Of a stretch of DNA of 14,350 nt, positions 6,955 to 14,083 are shown piece by piece. The notes beneath the pieces are model-generated. The model was not told where the DNA came from, did no database searches, and saw only the letters and a program-made list of their open reading frames with translations. Origin of the DNA: DAHVFK01 sp035310985. GTDB taxonomy: Bacteria; Pseudomonadota; Gammaproteobacteria; Burkholderiales; SG8-39. A program made the translations under genes and the position numbers. The stretch lies in NCBI GenBank assembly GCA_035310985.1, contig DATGDH010000130.1, positions 1-14,350 of the forward strand, given 5' to 3'. How positions within the stretch are numbered: position 1 is the stretch's first letter; every line of letters begins with the position of its first letter.

Positions 6955-9859
6955 AGCCGACGCGCGATACCCGGCAGAGCAGCGCCTTCAGGTTGGTCTG
7001 GTCCGACACGGGATCACGCTGCGTCTTGTCGGTGAGGAAGTTGACCGAGCGCCAAGGGTGGTACGGCTGGCGCTCGCCCCAGCCGATCGGCACGAACACC
7101 GCCTCAGGCCGGATGCCGGCGTGCAGCCAGGCCACCGCCTCGATCGCGCCATGGGCGGTCTCGACGCGCACCCGTTCGCCGTCCGCGACGCCCAGGCGCG
7201 CCGCCTTGTCGGGATGGATCTGGCAGTACAGGTCCGGCCACATTTCCTGCGCCTGCCAGAAGTAGTGCGTGAGACTGTGGAAGTGCGCGGCGGGCGGGCG
7301 CCCGGTGACGAGCTCGGTGTCGAAGCCGCGCGCGCGCAGGCGCGCGCCCGGCGCGTCGGGCGAGGGCGCGACGATGCGTGCGCGCGCCGCGCCGGTGTCG
7401 GGACGGCAGAAGGGCGAGAGCACGCCCGCATCGCCGTCGCCATCGAGCAGCTCGACCCAGGGCAGGTCGGCGAGGCTCTCGCGCTCGGCGTAGAACTCGG
7501 GCAGTGCCGACAGGCCGAGCACGGCGAACTTCGCCTCCATCGCCTCGGTCCAGAACTCGAGCTTGCCGCTCGCGGTCGGAAAGCGGTGGCCCGGCGGCGC
7601 GCCGGCCGCGCTCGTGCCTTCCAGGTAAAGCGTCTCGATCTCCGGCGCCGTTTCGCTCGCCGCCGGCTGGCGCACCCAGCGGTAGGGCACCGAGTGCAGC
7701 CGCTTCTGCGTCACGCCGCGCAGCAGGTCGTTGTCGATGCACGCCTCGTCCCAGAACGCGCGCGGGTCCTTCCAGGCCTCCTTCAGCACGTCGCCCATGC
7801 CGAGGCGCTTGCCGAGCTCGATCCAGATCCAGCCGTCGGCCTTCGCCTCGCCCGGCGGCTCGATCATCTTGTCGATCCACACGATGCGGCGGTCGTCGTT
7901 GCCGCGCCCGATCTCGCCCTTCTCGATGCCGGTCGCCGCGGGCAGCACGTAGTCGGCGAAGGCCGAGGTCTCGTTCGGGAACAGCTCGATGTGCACCAGC
8001 AGGTCGAGCGCGCGGAACGCCTCGCGCGCGGCGTCCTGCCCCGGCCACAGCGACATGGGGTTGTTGCAGGCGATGAGAGCCTTGATGGGGTAGGGCTTGC
8101 CGCGCGTCATCGCCTCGGTCCAGCCCGTCGGGCTGCGGCGCACGCGCGGCTTCCCGAGCTTCGGGCGGCGCTCGGGCGGCGCGTTCGGCGCGATCGGCGT
8201 GCCGTGGCTCATGTTGAAGAACGCGCCGCCGCGCCGGCCCCAGTTGCCGGTGATCGCGGCGAGGAACATCAGCACCCGGTTCGTCTGCGTGCCGTTCGAG
8301 TGCTGGTTGACGCCGCGGCTGGCGAAGATGACGCAGCCGTCGGCGGCGGCGATCTCCTCGGCCAGGCGCCGGATCTCGGCGGGAGCGATGCCGGTGACCG
8401 GCGCGGCCCACTCGGGCGTATAGCCGCGCGCCAGGATGAAGTCGCGCCACTGCTCGAATCCGAGCAGCCACTCGGCGCAGAAGCGCTTGTCGTGCAGGTC
8501 GTTGGCGAGGATGTGCTGCGCGAGGGCGAGCCCGAGCGCCATGTCGGTGCCGGGGCGGATCGCGAGCCAGCGGTCGGCCTTCGAGGCCGTCACCGTGAGG
8601 CGCGGATCCACCACCACCATGTGCGCGCGGTTGCGCAGCCGCCAGCCGTTCACCATGCCGAAGTACACCGGGCGCGTCTCGGCCTGGTTGTCGCCGAGGT
8701 AGAGGTACATCCGGGCTGAGCCGATGTCCTCGGGCGTATAGCTGTTGCCCGAGCCGATACGCCCCTGGGTGAGCTCGTAGGCGACGTTCTTGCCGCTGGC
8801 GCAGAAGGGATCGGTGCCCTCGTGATTCGGCGTGCCCCACAGCTGCGCGAACAGGCGCGTGTAGCCGAGGTAATCGAGCATGCCGGTGCGCGTGCCGATG
8901 AACAGAGCCAGGGCTTCGCTGCCGAAGGAATCCCGTATTTTCTTGAGCCTTTCGGAAATCTCGTCCAATGCCTGATCCCACGACACGCGCTCGAAGCGGC
9001 CCTCGCCGCGCGCGCCGACGCGCTTTTGCGGATACAGCAGGCGGTGCGGACTGCGGTAGAGCTGCAGCGTGAGCTGAGACTTGGGGCACACGCGCCCCTG
9101 AAGCAGTGGATCGTCGTCGTTGCCGGTGATCTTGACGAGCTCCTTGCCGCGGAAATGAAACTTGGTGCTGCAGCAGTTGAAGCAGATATTGCAGCCGCCG
9201 GGAACGACCCGGTCCGCCTCCGCGTCTTTTCGTTCGACCCGATAGGGGAATTCGGGCCTCACTTCGAGCATCGCGCCCGAGGCGGCCACGGGCCGCCGGC
9301 CCGTTTCCTCAGGCACGAGCCGCTCGAGGTAGACGGTCGCCGGGCCGAGCAGGAAGTGGTCGTTGTCGCGCACGCGGCGGTCGTCAGCGCCGGCGCGCGC
9401 GAGCAGCTCGTCGCGCTTGCCGAAGCTGATCGCGCGCGTCGGGCACACGCTCGCGCAGGCGGTCGTGAGCCCCGCGGCGCGGCGCTCGGCGCACAGATCG
9501 CACTTCACCGCGTGATGCCCCTTCGCATCGTAGCCCATCGCGCTGTACGGACAGGCGATCACGCATTCGCCGCAGCCCGTGCAGCGGTCCTCCAGCACGC
9601 GCACGACGCCGCTCGACGGATCCTTGGCGATCGCCTTGGGGTTGACCGGGCAGGCTCGCAGGCAGGCCGGGCGCTCGCAGTGCTGGCAGGCGAGCGTGAG
9701 AAAGGCGAGTGCCGGCGCGGCCAAGCCGGCGCTCCACACGACCTTGTTGCGGTACTCGCCGGGGCCGAGGCGATGCTCCTGCTTGCACGCCACCTCGCAG
9801 CTCTTGCACCCAGTGCAGCGCTCCAGGTCGATCATCAATGCGAGTCGTTCGCTCACCAT
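6953..9859 (-). CDS. Fused four-cluster Fe-S / molybdopterin oxidoreductase
   Basis: A 968-residue redox enzyme of the complex iron-sulfur molybdoenzyme type. Residues 1-145 are a PhsB/NrfC/DmsB-like domain with all 16 cysteines for four [4Fe-4S] clusters: C15/18/21/25, C58/61/66/70, C93/96/99/103 and C120/123/135/139. After a linker, the catalytic part starts with its own cluster site C223-x2-C226-x3-C230-x27-C258. The probable Mo ligand is C353 in GTDPFCASGK, and a C-terminal molybdopterin-dinucleotide-binding domain spans about 850-960. There is no Tat signal, so it should face the cytoplasm. The ATG at 9859 overlaps the cytochrome b stop by 7 nt; an in-frame ATG at 9991 adds 44 Arg-rich residues and was rejected. 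The substrate is unknown: sulfur oxyanion, polysulfide or sulfite are possibilities by family resemblance only. No TorD-like chaperone is in the window. Confidence 0.9.
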   Translation of the reverse strand: MVSERLALMIDLERCTGCKSCEVACKQEHRLGPGEYRNKVVWSAGLAAPALAFLTLACQHCERPACLRACPVNPKAIAKDPSSGVVRVLEDRCTGCGECVIACPYSAMGYDAKGHHAVKCDLCAERRAAGLTTACASVCPTRAISFGKRDELLARAGADDRRVRDNDHFLLGPATVYLERLVPEETGRRPVAASGAMLEVRPEFPYRVERKDAEADRVVPGGCNICFNCCSTKFHFRGKELVKITGNDDDPLLQGRVCPKSQLTLQLYRSPHRLLYPQKRVGARGEGRFERVSWDQALDEISERLKKIRDSFGSEALALFIGTRTGMLDYLGYTRLFAQLWGTPNHEGTDPFCASGKNVAYELTQGRIGSGNSYTPEDIGSARMYLYLGDNQAETRPVYFGMVNGWRLRNRAHMVVVDPRLTVTASKADRWLAIRPGTDMALGLALAQHILANDLHDKRFCAEWLLGFEQWRDFILARGYTPEWAAPVTGIAPAEIRRLAEEIAAADGCVIFASRGVNQHSNGTQTNRVLMFLAAITGNWGRRGGAFFNMSHGTPIAPNAPPERRPKLGKPRVRRSPTGWTEAMTRGKPYPIKALIACNNPMSLWPGQDAAREAFRALDLLVHIELFPNETSAFADYVLPAATGIEKGEIGRGNDDRRIVWIDKMIEPPGEAKADGWIWIELGKRLGMGDVLKEAWKDPRAFWDEACIDNDLLRGVTQKRLHSVPYRWVRQPAASETAPEIETLYLEGTSAAGAPPGHRFPTASGKLEFWTEAMEAKFAVLGLSALPEFYAERESLADLPWVELLDGDGDAGVLSPFCRPDTGAARARIVAPSPDAPGARLRARGFDTELVTGRPPAAHFHSLTHYFWQAQEMWPDLYCQIHPDKAARLGVADGERVRVETAHGAIEAVAWLHAGIRPEAVFVPIGWGERQPYHPWRSVNFLTDKTQRDPVSDQTNLKALLCRVSRVG

Positions 9860-10632
9860 TCCGTCAGGTGCCACCAAGTAATCGGTCCACCGCCGGCGAC
9901 GTAGCCGGCGAAGAACGTCACCGTCACGACGTGGATCAGCACGCCGAGCACGAAGATCCAGGCGAGCGCCATGTGCAGGGGTCGCCACCACGCCTGCGCG
10001 GCGCCCACTGCTGCGCGCGTGCCGAGCAGGCCCGCTTCCTCGCGCGCGAGGCGCCGGTAGGCGAGAGCCAGGCGCGGGGCGCGCAGCAGATGCGCAAGCG
10101 TCACGGAGAAGGTGCCTTCATTCGCCTGCAGGTCGATTTGCTTGAGAAGAACAACTTTCTCGGCGATCAGCCGCCGCAAGCGTGTGCGCGCCGCTTCGTC
10201 CGGGATGCGGAAGGTCCCCGTTTTCGAGGCAAACGTGGCCGCCATGCGGCGCGCGCCGGCGAGGCGTGCCCACACCCCGAGCGCGGCGAGCGCGACCAGC
10301 GCGAGGAGCAGGAGCGCCGGCGGGCGCCGCAGGAAGCCGCCCGAATGCGCCGCGATCAGCGCCGCGCCGGCAAGCGAGCAGTAGACGTGCGCGTTGAACC
10401 AGGCGCGCGGGTCGCGGCTCGCACCGCTGCGCTTGGCGAGCGCGAACGCTGCGGGCACGAGCAGAAGCAGCACGCCGGCGATGCCGGCGAGATAGAGCTC
10501 AGGGCTGCCAGGCTCGCGCCAGCCCGGCGCGAGCCAGCGCCGCAGCGCGAACCACGCGGCGATCGTGGCCACGGCGACGGCCACCACGCGCAGGAGCCGG
10601 TGGTCGTCCAGATCGGGGGCGGGCAAGGACAT
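9853..10632 (-). CDS. Membrane cytochrome b, likely quinone-linked anchor of the molybdoenzyme
   Basis: A 259-residue integral membrane protein with about five helices (11-32, 46-67, 79-98, 104-126, 218-246). Two helices each carry a His pair with 13 residues between: H82/H96 and H220/H234. This H-x13-H spacing is the bis-heme b pattern of cytochrome b of bc1/b6f complexes, so two stacked b hemes are predicted. A charged segment of about 85 residues (130-215) lies before the last helix, probably outside the membrane. It does not look like NrfD/PsrC or DmsC, the usual anchors of this enzyme class. The 7-nt overlap with the molybdoenzyme start strongly suggests a joint complex passing electrons between quinone and the Fe-S chain (inference). 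The ATG at 10632 has only a weak ribosome site; an upstream in-frame ATG at 11163 would run through the DUF2231 gene and is rejected. Confidence 0.82.
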   Translation of the reverse strand: MSLPAPDLDDHRLLRVVAVAVATIAAWFALRRWLAPGWREPGSPELYLAGIAGVLLLLVPAAFALAKRSGASRDPRAWFNAHVYCSLAGAALIAAHSGGFLRRPPALLLLALVALAALGVWARLAGARRMAATFASKTGTFRIPDEAARTRLRRLIAEKVVLLKQIDLQANEGTFSVTLAHLLRAPRLALAYRRLAREEAGLLGTRAAVGAAQAWWRPLHMALAWIFVLGVLIHVVTVTFFAGYVAGGGPITWWHLTEW

Positions 10633-10685
10633 GGCGCTTCGTTCCGGCGCCGATTGTCGCATTCCTTCCGCGCGCAAGCCTCCCC

Positions 10686-11150
10686 TCAGGGAGTCACGTG
10701 GGCTACGTTGACGCCGATGCCGTACACCAGGTCGCCGCCGAAGTACGCGGTCGTGAGCACGAGCGCGACGCCGGCGAGGCTCAAGGCGAACCACGCCCAG
10801 CCGCGGCCGCCCGCGAGGCGCCAGCCGCGCCACCAGGCGAGCAGATACAGCGCCGCATAGACAATCAGAAACCACATCGTCGTGTAGCCGAAGTCCGCAT
10901 GCCGCTCGAGCGGCGCCCGCGGAAAGCCGAGCCCGACCGCGTGATCGAAGGCGATGTCGCCGAAGAAGGCGGCCGCCGCCGCCCCCACGGCCGCGAGGCC
11001 CATCGCGGCGAGCGCGATATTCGCGAGGCACGCGCGGCGGGCGAGGTCGCCGCCGCGCGCGAGCGCGACGAGCTCGAGCGCGCTGCCGAGCAGGAACAGC
11101 ACGATCGGGAAATGCACGATCATCGGGTGGATGTGTATCAGATCGATCAT
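10686..11150 (-). CDS. DUF2231 family membrane protein
   Basis: A 154-residue, four-helix membrane protein (helices about 13-31, 42-64, 90-108, 117-137). The N-terminus IHIHPMIVHFPIVLFLLG (5-22) is the characteristic DUF2231 opening, with H6, H8 and H13; H70, H84 and H151 are further candidate metal or heme ligands. The end, TTAYFGGDLVYGIGVNV (133-149), also fits the family. Function is not established; members often occur near redox and cytochrome genes. It is the first gene of the minus-strand respiratory module, 53 bp ahead of the cytochrome b gene, so a structural or heme-binding role in the same complex is plausible but not shown. The start at 11150 places the family motif at the N-terminus, although the ribosome site is weak. 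The longer reading frame from 11561 crosses the divergent flavoprotein gene and is rejected. Confidence 0.83.
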   Translation of the reverse strand: MIDLIHIHPMIVHFPIVLFLLGSALELVALARGGDLARRACLANIALAAMGLAAVGAAAAAFFGDIAFDHAVGLGFPRAPLERHADFGYTTMWFLIVYAALYLLAWWRGWRLAGGRGWAWFALSLAGVALVLTTAYFGGDLVYGIGVNVAHVTP

Positions 11151-11169
11151 AGGCAGTCCGCATGGTACG

Positions 11170-11189
11170 CGCGCCGCGCGCCGGGCGCG
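11170..11189. repeat. GC-only inverted repeat upstream of the DUF2231 gene
   Basis: CGCGCC (11170-11175) and GGCGCG (11184-11189) form perfect 6-bp arms around an 8-nt loop; an overlapping alternative is GCGCC-G-GGCGC at 11178-11188. On the minus strand it lies 20-39 nt before the DUF2231 start, so it could fold in the operon's leader mRNA. In such GC-rich DNA it may be chance. Confidence 0.25.
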
Positions 11190-11210
11190 TGACGCCAGGC
11201 TGACGGCACG

Positions 11211-11239
11211 TTGAACTGCGGCCGCTGCGCTGCTACGCT
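11211..11239 (+). promoter_or_regulatory. Candidate sigma-70 promoter of the GGR-family flavoprotein
   Basis: TTGAAC (11211-11216) and TACGCT (11234-11239) are separated by exactly 17 bp. The -10 is preceded by TG one base upstream (11231-11232), an extended -10 feature that could compensate for its weak match. It predicts a start near 11246 and a short leader containing GAGGAG (11258-11263) before the ATG at 11269. Confidence 0.35.
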
Positions 11240-11268
11240 CGCGCAAGCCTTGGCCTCGAGGAGACGGC

Positions 11269-12441
11269 ATGTCGCGTCCGGGTGGGGCAACATACGACGC
11301 GCTCGTGGTGGGCGCCGGCCCGGCCGGCTCCCACCTCGCGTGCCTGCTGGCGCGCGCGGGGCAGCGCGTCGCGCTCATCGACAAGGCGCGCTTTCCGCGC
11401 GACAAGGTGTGCGGCGGCGGCCTGTCGCGCAAGTCGCTCGCGCAATTGGGGCTCGACCTCGCCCCGGTCGTGCACCGCTGGCTCGCCGGCGCATTCCTCA
11501 CGTTTCGCAACCGAATCACCATCGTCAAGGACGTCGTACCCGCGGCGGGCTGCACCGTCACGCGCGCCGAGTTCGATCAGCTGCTGCTCGAGCGGGCGCG
11601 CGCGGCGGGCGCGGAGTTCTTTCCTGAAGCCGCATTCATCGACGCCGAACTGCGGGGTGAAAAGATCGTCGCGACGACGCGCGACAGGGCATTCCGTGCA
11701 CGGCGCCTTTACGGCGCGGACGGCGCGGCCAGCGGGGTGCGCGCGAAGTTGTTCGGGAGGGAGGTCGTCTCAAACGTTCCGGCGCTCGAAGCGTTCGTTC
11801 AGGCACCCGACGCCGACGGGGATGGATTCGGAGAGCGTGCGCTGTTCGACTTCGGCGCCATGCCGCGCGGTTATGGATGGATCTTCCCCAAGTGCGACCA
11901 TCTGAACGTGGGCGTCTACTCGCCATTCGGCGGCAAGGCGCTGCGCCGGCATCTGGACGCCTTCATCGACTGCTATCCGGCGCTGCGCGGGCGGCGCGTG
12001 CTTGGCTATCGCGGATTCGTGATCCCGATCGGCAACCCGGCCGGCGCGTTCGAGCGTGGGCCGGTGGCGCTCGTCGGCGACGCGGCGGGGCTGGCCGAGG
12101 CGATGTTCGGCGAGGGGATCTACTTCGCGCTGAGGAGCGCCGCGCTCGCCGCCGATGCGCATCTCGCGCGCGCATGCGACGCGCACGCGCCGTCCTACAC
12201 GCAGCGGCTGCGACGCGAACTGCTGCCCGAGCTGCGCGCGGCGCGCTGGCTGGCGCGCGCAGCCTTCGGCTTTCCACGCTTCGCGTTCCGCCACCTCGTA
12301 TGCGACGAGGCGATGAACGCGCTCTTCGCGGGCCTGATCACCGGAGAGACCGGCTACCGCGAATGCCTGCGCAAGGTCGCAGTCGGCGCGCCCGCCTGGA
12401 TGCTGCGCTCAGCTGCGCCGCGCAACGCCCTTACCGCCTGA
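11269..12441 (+). CDS. Geranylgeranyl reductase family FAD-dependent oxidoreductase
   Basis: A 390-residue flavoprotein of the ChlP/BchP and archaeal lipid reductase superfamily. FAD-binding signatures are VVGAGPAGSH (13-22), the family motif PRDKVCGGGLS (43-53), GADGAASGVR (149-158) and LVGDAAGL (268-275) followed by GEGIYFAL (281-288). YGWIFPK (202-208) is the conserved substrate-side motif. Members hydrogenate isoprenoid double bonds in chlorophyll side chains, archaeal lipids or menaquinone tails, although many bacterial ones have unknown substrates. No photosynthesis gene is in the window, so a chlorophyll role has no local support; quinone-tail reduction is a speculation prompted by the divergent quinone-linked module. 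The start is well set by GAGGAG (11258-11263), 5 nt upstream. No transmembrane helix is evident. It ends only 4 bp from the convergent barrel gene. Confidence 0.88.
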   Translation: MSRPGGATYDALVVGAGPAGSHLACLLARAGQRVALIDKARFPRDKVCGGGLSRKSLAQLGLDLAPVVHRWLAGAFLTFRNRITIVKDVVPAAGCTVTRAEFDQLLLERARAAGAEFFPEAAFIDAELRGEKIVATTRDRAFRARRLYGADGAASGVRAKLFGREVVSNVPALEAFVQAPDADGDGFGERALFDFGAMPRGYGWIFPKCDHLNVGVYSPFGGKALRRHLDAFIDCYPALRGRRVLGYRGFVIPIGNPAGAFERGPVALVGDAAGLAEAMFGEGIYFALRSAALAADAHLARACDAHAPSYTQRLRRELLPELRAARWLARAAFGFPRFAFRHLVCDEAMNALFAGLITGETGYRECLRKVAVGAPAWMLRSAAPRNALTA

Positions 12442-12445
12442 CCAA

Positions 12446-13264
12446 TCAGAACGAGGCGATCGCGTACACGGTGGGACCGCTGAACTTGTAGCGCACGCCG
12501 CCGTTGAAGTCGGACTTCGATACGGTCAGGTCGTAGTCGACGTAGCGGTAGCCCGCGCCGATGCCGAAGTTGCGCGCGAAACGGTAATCGATGCCCGCGG
12601 TGACGCTGGTCAGCGAGCCGTCGTAATCGCTGTAGTTCAGCGAGAAGTAGTCCACCCGCCCCGTCAGCAGCCATCTCGGCGAGAAAGCATACGCGCCGTA
12701 CAGCCCGATCGTGGGCAGCGGCGCGAGCGTGTCGGCCGCCTGCCCGCCGATCGTCGACGCCGAAAGCGACGACTTGAAGTCGGTGACGAACAACCCGAGC
12801 GAGGCGCCCAGCTCGGCCTGGTCGCTCTTCACGAACGAATAGCCGCCGCTCAGGCGGTAAACGGTGGAGTCGAACTTCCCTTCGACGGTCGTGTTGATCG
12901 GGTAGGTCTTGTCGCCCCAGTTGATGGTCTTGCTGATCGACCGCGAATTGCTGCGATCGAGCTGAAAGTACTCGAAATCGATCTTCCAGCGCTGGCCGAG
13001 CCGCGCGGCGGCGAAGAAGGAACCGAGCGTCTTGCGGTCGGAGAAGCCGAGGTCGTCTTCCAGGCTGACCGAAGTCCCGATCGCGCCCGAGGTGCTGTTG
13101 AGGTGCGCCGTGGTGTCCACAGAAGGGATGTACGCGCCGAGCTGGAACGTCCACGTGTCCGTCAGCCCCGGATTGACGGTCCAAGTCGCATCCTGGGCCA
13201 CCGCGACGCCGGGCAGCGCGAGCGCCAGGAGCGCTGTCGCGCCTGCGACTTTCAAGCGATCCAT
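12446..13264 (-). CDS. Outer-membrane beta-barrel protein (uncharacterised)
   Basis: A 272-residue secreted protein with a clear Sec signal peptide: short basic start, hydrophobic core at 7-19, predicted cut after AVA near residue 23. The mature part has many alternating polar/hydrophobic strands rich in Tyr, Phe, Ser and Asp, and ends in Phe (YAIASF), the usual C-terminal signal for outer-membrane barrel assembly. LEDDLGF (68-74) is a turn motif I associate with a family of proteobacterial barrels of unknown role; it is not OmpW as far as I can tell. The ATG is preceded by GTGGGGGA (13271-13278, minus), 6 nt away. Upstream lies a promoter with an FNR-like box, suggesting anaerobic induction. 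Function, pore or surface protein, is not known. Its stop faces the flavoprotein stop across 4 bp. Confidence 0.85.
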   Translation of the reverse strand: MDRLKVAGATALLALALPGVAVAQDATWTVNPGLTDTWTFQLGAYIPSVDTTAHLNSTSGAIGTSVSLEDDLGFSDRKTLGSFFAAARLGQRWKIDFEYFQLDRSNSRSISKTINWGDKTYPINTTVEGKFDSTVYRLSGGYSFVKSDQAELGASLGLFVTDFKSSLSASTIGGQAADTLAPLPTIGLYGAYAFSPRWLLTGRVDYFSLNYSDYDGSLTSVTAGIDYRFARNFGIGAGYRYVDYDLTVSKSDFNGGVRYKFSGPTVYAIASF

Positions 13265-13310
13265 TGCAAATCCCCCACGGATGGGCCGGAAATCAGCCCT
13301 TCAGTCCGCA

Positions 13311-13351
13311 TTTATAGCGTGCAGCCGCAGGCAGCCTTTGATCCACGTCAA
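13311..13351 (-). promoter_or_regulatory. Class II FNR/CRP-type promoter of the barrel gene
   Basis: TTGAT-CCAC-GTCAA (13338-13351) matches the FNR consensus TTGAT-N4-ATCAA at 9 of 10 arm positions. On the minus strand a -10 box TATAAA lies at 13311-13316, putting +1 near 13304 and the centre of the FNR-like box at about -41. That is the classical spacing for class II activation, and as expected no good -35 hexamer is present. The box starts 4 bp beyond the stop of the upstream methyltransferase gene. FNR, ANR or another CRP-family regulator could be the binder. Confidence 0.6.
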
Positions 13352-13354
13352 TCG

Positions 13355-13975
13355 TCACGCCGGCCGGCGCGCCACCAGGTCGACGAGCGCCGACATGCCG
13401 TCGTGGCCCTTGCCCTCGTGAATCTCGCCGTCGTGCTCGGCCAGATGCGGGATCTCGAGCGCGGCGAACTGGTTACGCAGCAACTCCGCCGTGTACAGGT
13501 TCTCGGCCACGCCGGGGCCGCCGGTCTTGTAAACGAGTTGGCGCGGCGTGTAGCCCTGCAGCAGGAGCAGGCCGCCGGGCGCGAGGGCGCGCATCATGCC
13601 AGCGAAGATGCGCGCGCGCTCGGGCGGCGAGGCGAACTGGATGAAGATCGCCACCACGAGGTCGTAGCGCGCCGCGTCCCAGTCCCAGTCGTTTATGTCG
13701 GCGACGCGATGATCGACGGTCACGCCGGCCTCGCGCGCCAGTCGGCGCGCCTTGTCGACGCCCACCGGCGAGACGTCGAAGGCGGTCACGCTCAGGCCGT
13801 GGCGCGCGAGCCACACGCTGTTGCGGCCTTCGCCGTCGGCGACGCTTAGCGCGCTCATGCCGGCGCGCAGGCGCTGCGCCTGCGCGGCGAGGAAGACGTT
13901 CGGCTCGGTGCCGAAGTGGTAATCGTCGCCGCCGAAGCGCTCGTTCCAGCGCGCGATCTGTTGTGGGAAGGACAT
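13355..13975 (-). CDS. Class I SAM-dependent methyltransferase (TehB-like)
   Basis: A 206-residue cytosolic enzyme predicted to transfer a methyl group from S-adenosylmethionine. The N-terminus WNERFGGDDYHFGTEPNVFL (10-29) is typical of the small TehB-like/Methyltransf_25 group. Motif I reads LSVADGEGRNS (43-53), with an acidic residue ending the next strand at D67 in FDVSP, then ADINDW (92-97), and a post-motif segment ALAPGGLLLLQG (130-141). The acceptor cannot be inferred; relatives act on tellurite, thiols or small metabolites, and many are unassigned. The ATG at 13975 fits the family N-terminus, although no strong ribosome site is visible. A longer frame from 14332 covers the opposite-strand gene and is rejected. 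It is transcribed towards the barrel gene, which has its own candidate promoter. Confidence 0.87.
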   Translation of the reverse strand: MSFPQQIARWNERFGGDDYHFGTEPNVFLAAQAQRLRAGMSALSVADGEGRNSVWLARHGLSVTAFDVSPVGVDKARRLAREAGVTVDHRVADINDWDWDAARYDLVVAIFIQFASPPERARIFAGMMRALAPGGLLLLQGYTPRQLVYKTGGPGVAENLYTAELLRNQFAALEIPHLAEHDGEIHEGKGHDGMSALVDLVARRPA

Positions 13976-14083
13976 GCCCAATGTTACCGCGAGTGGCACC
14001 GGAAACTGAAGCACGCGCAAGCTCCGGAACTGTCGCGGCCGGCGCGTGTCCGAGGGGCACCCACTCTCATTCAGGATCAAACC
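13976..14083. other. Divergent intergenic region, methyltransferase / coiled-coil gene
   Basis: These 108 bp separate two divergent starts. AGGA at 14073-14076 serves as a ribosome site for the plus-strand gene. No convincing sigma-70 promoter is seen on either strand. TAACAT on the minus strand near 13980-13985 lies too close to the methyltransferase start for an ordinary leader. Confidence 0.4.

Noticed and set aside
6842..8719. A 625-codon plus-strand frame opposite the molybdoenzyme
   Set aside because: The opposite strand encodes an intact molybdopterin oxidoreductase with all expected cysteines; this frame is a compositional artefact.
9860..9991. A 44-residue N-terminal extension of the molybdoenzyme
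   Set aside because: Arg-rich and within the cytochrome b coding region; its twin arginines are not followed by a hydrophobic core, so it is not a Tat signal. The start at 9859 coupled to the cytochrome b stop is better.
13980..13985. TAACAT (minus) as -10 of the methyltransferase gene
   Set aside because: It ends only about 4 nt before the ATG and the best -35 candidate matches 3 of 6 bases, so it would imply a nearly leaderless mRNA without other support.
14072..14082. Minus-strand GTTTGATCCTG, identical to part of the conserved 5' end of 16S rRNA
   Set aside because: Only 11 bases match and the following sequence diverges at once; no rRNA continues on either side. Chance.
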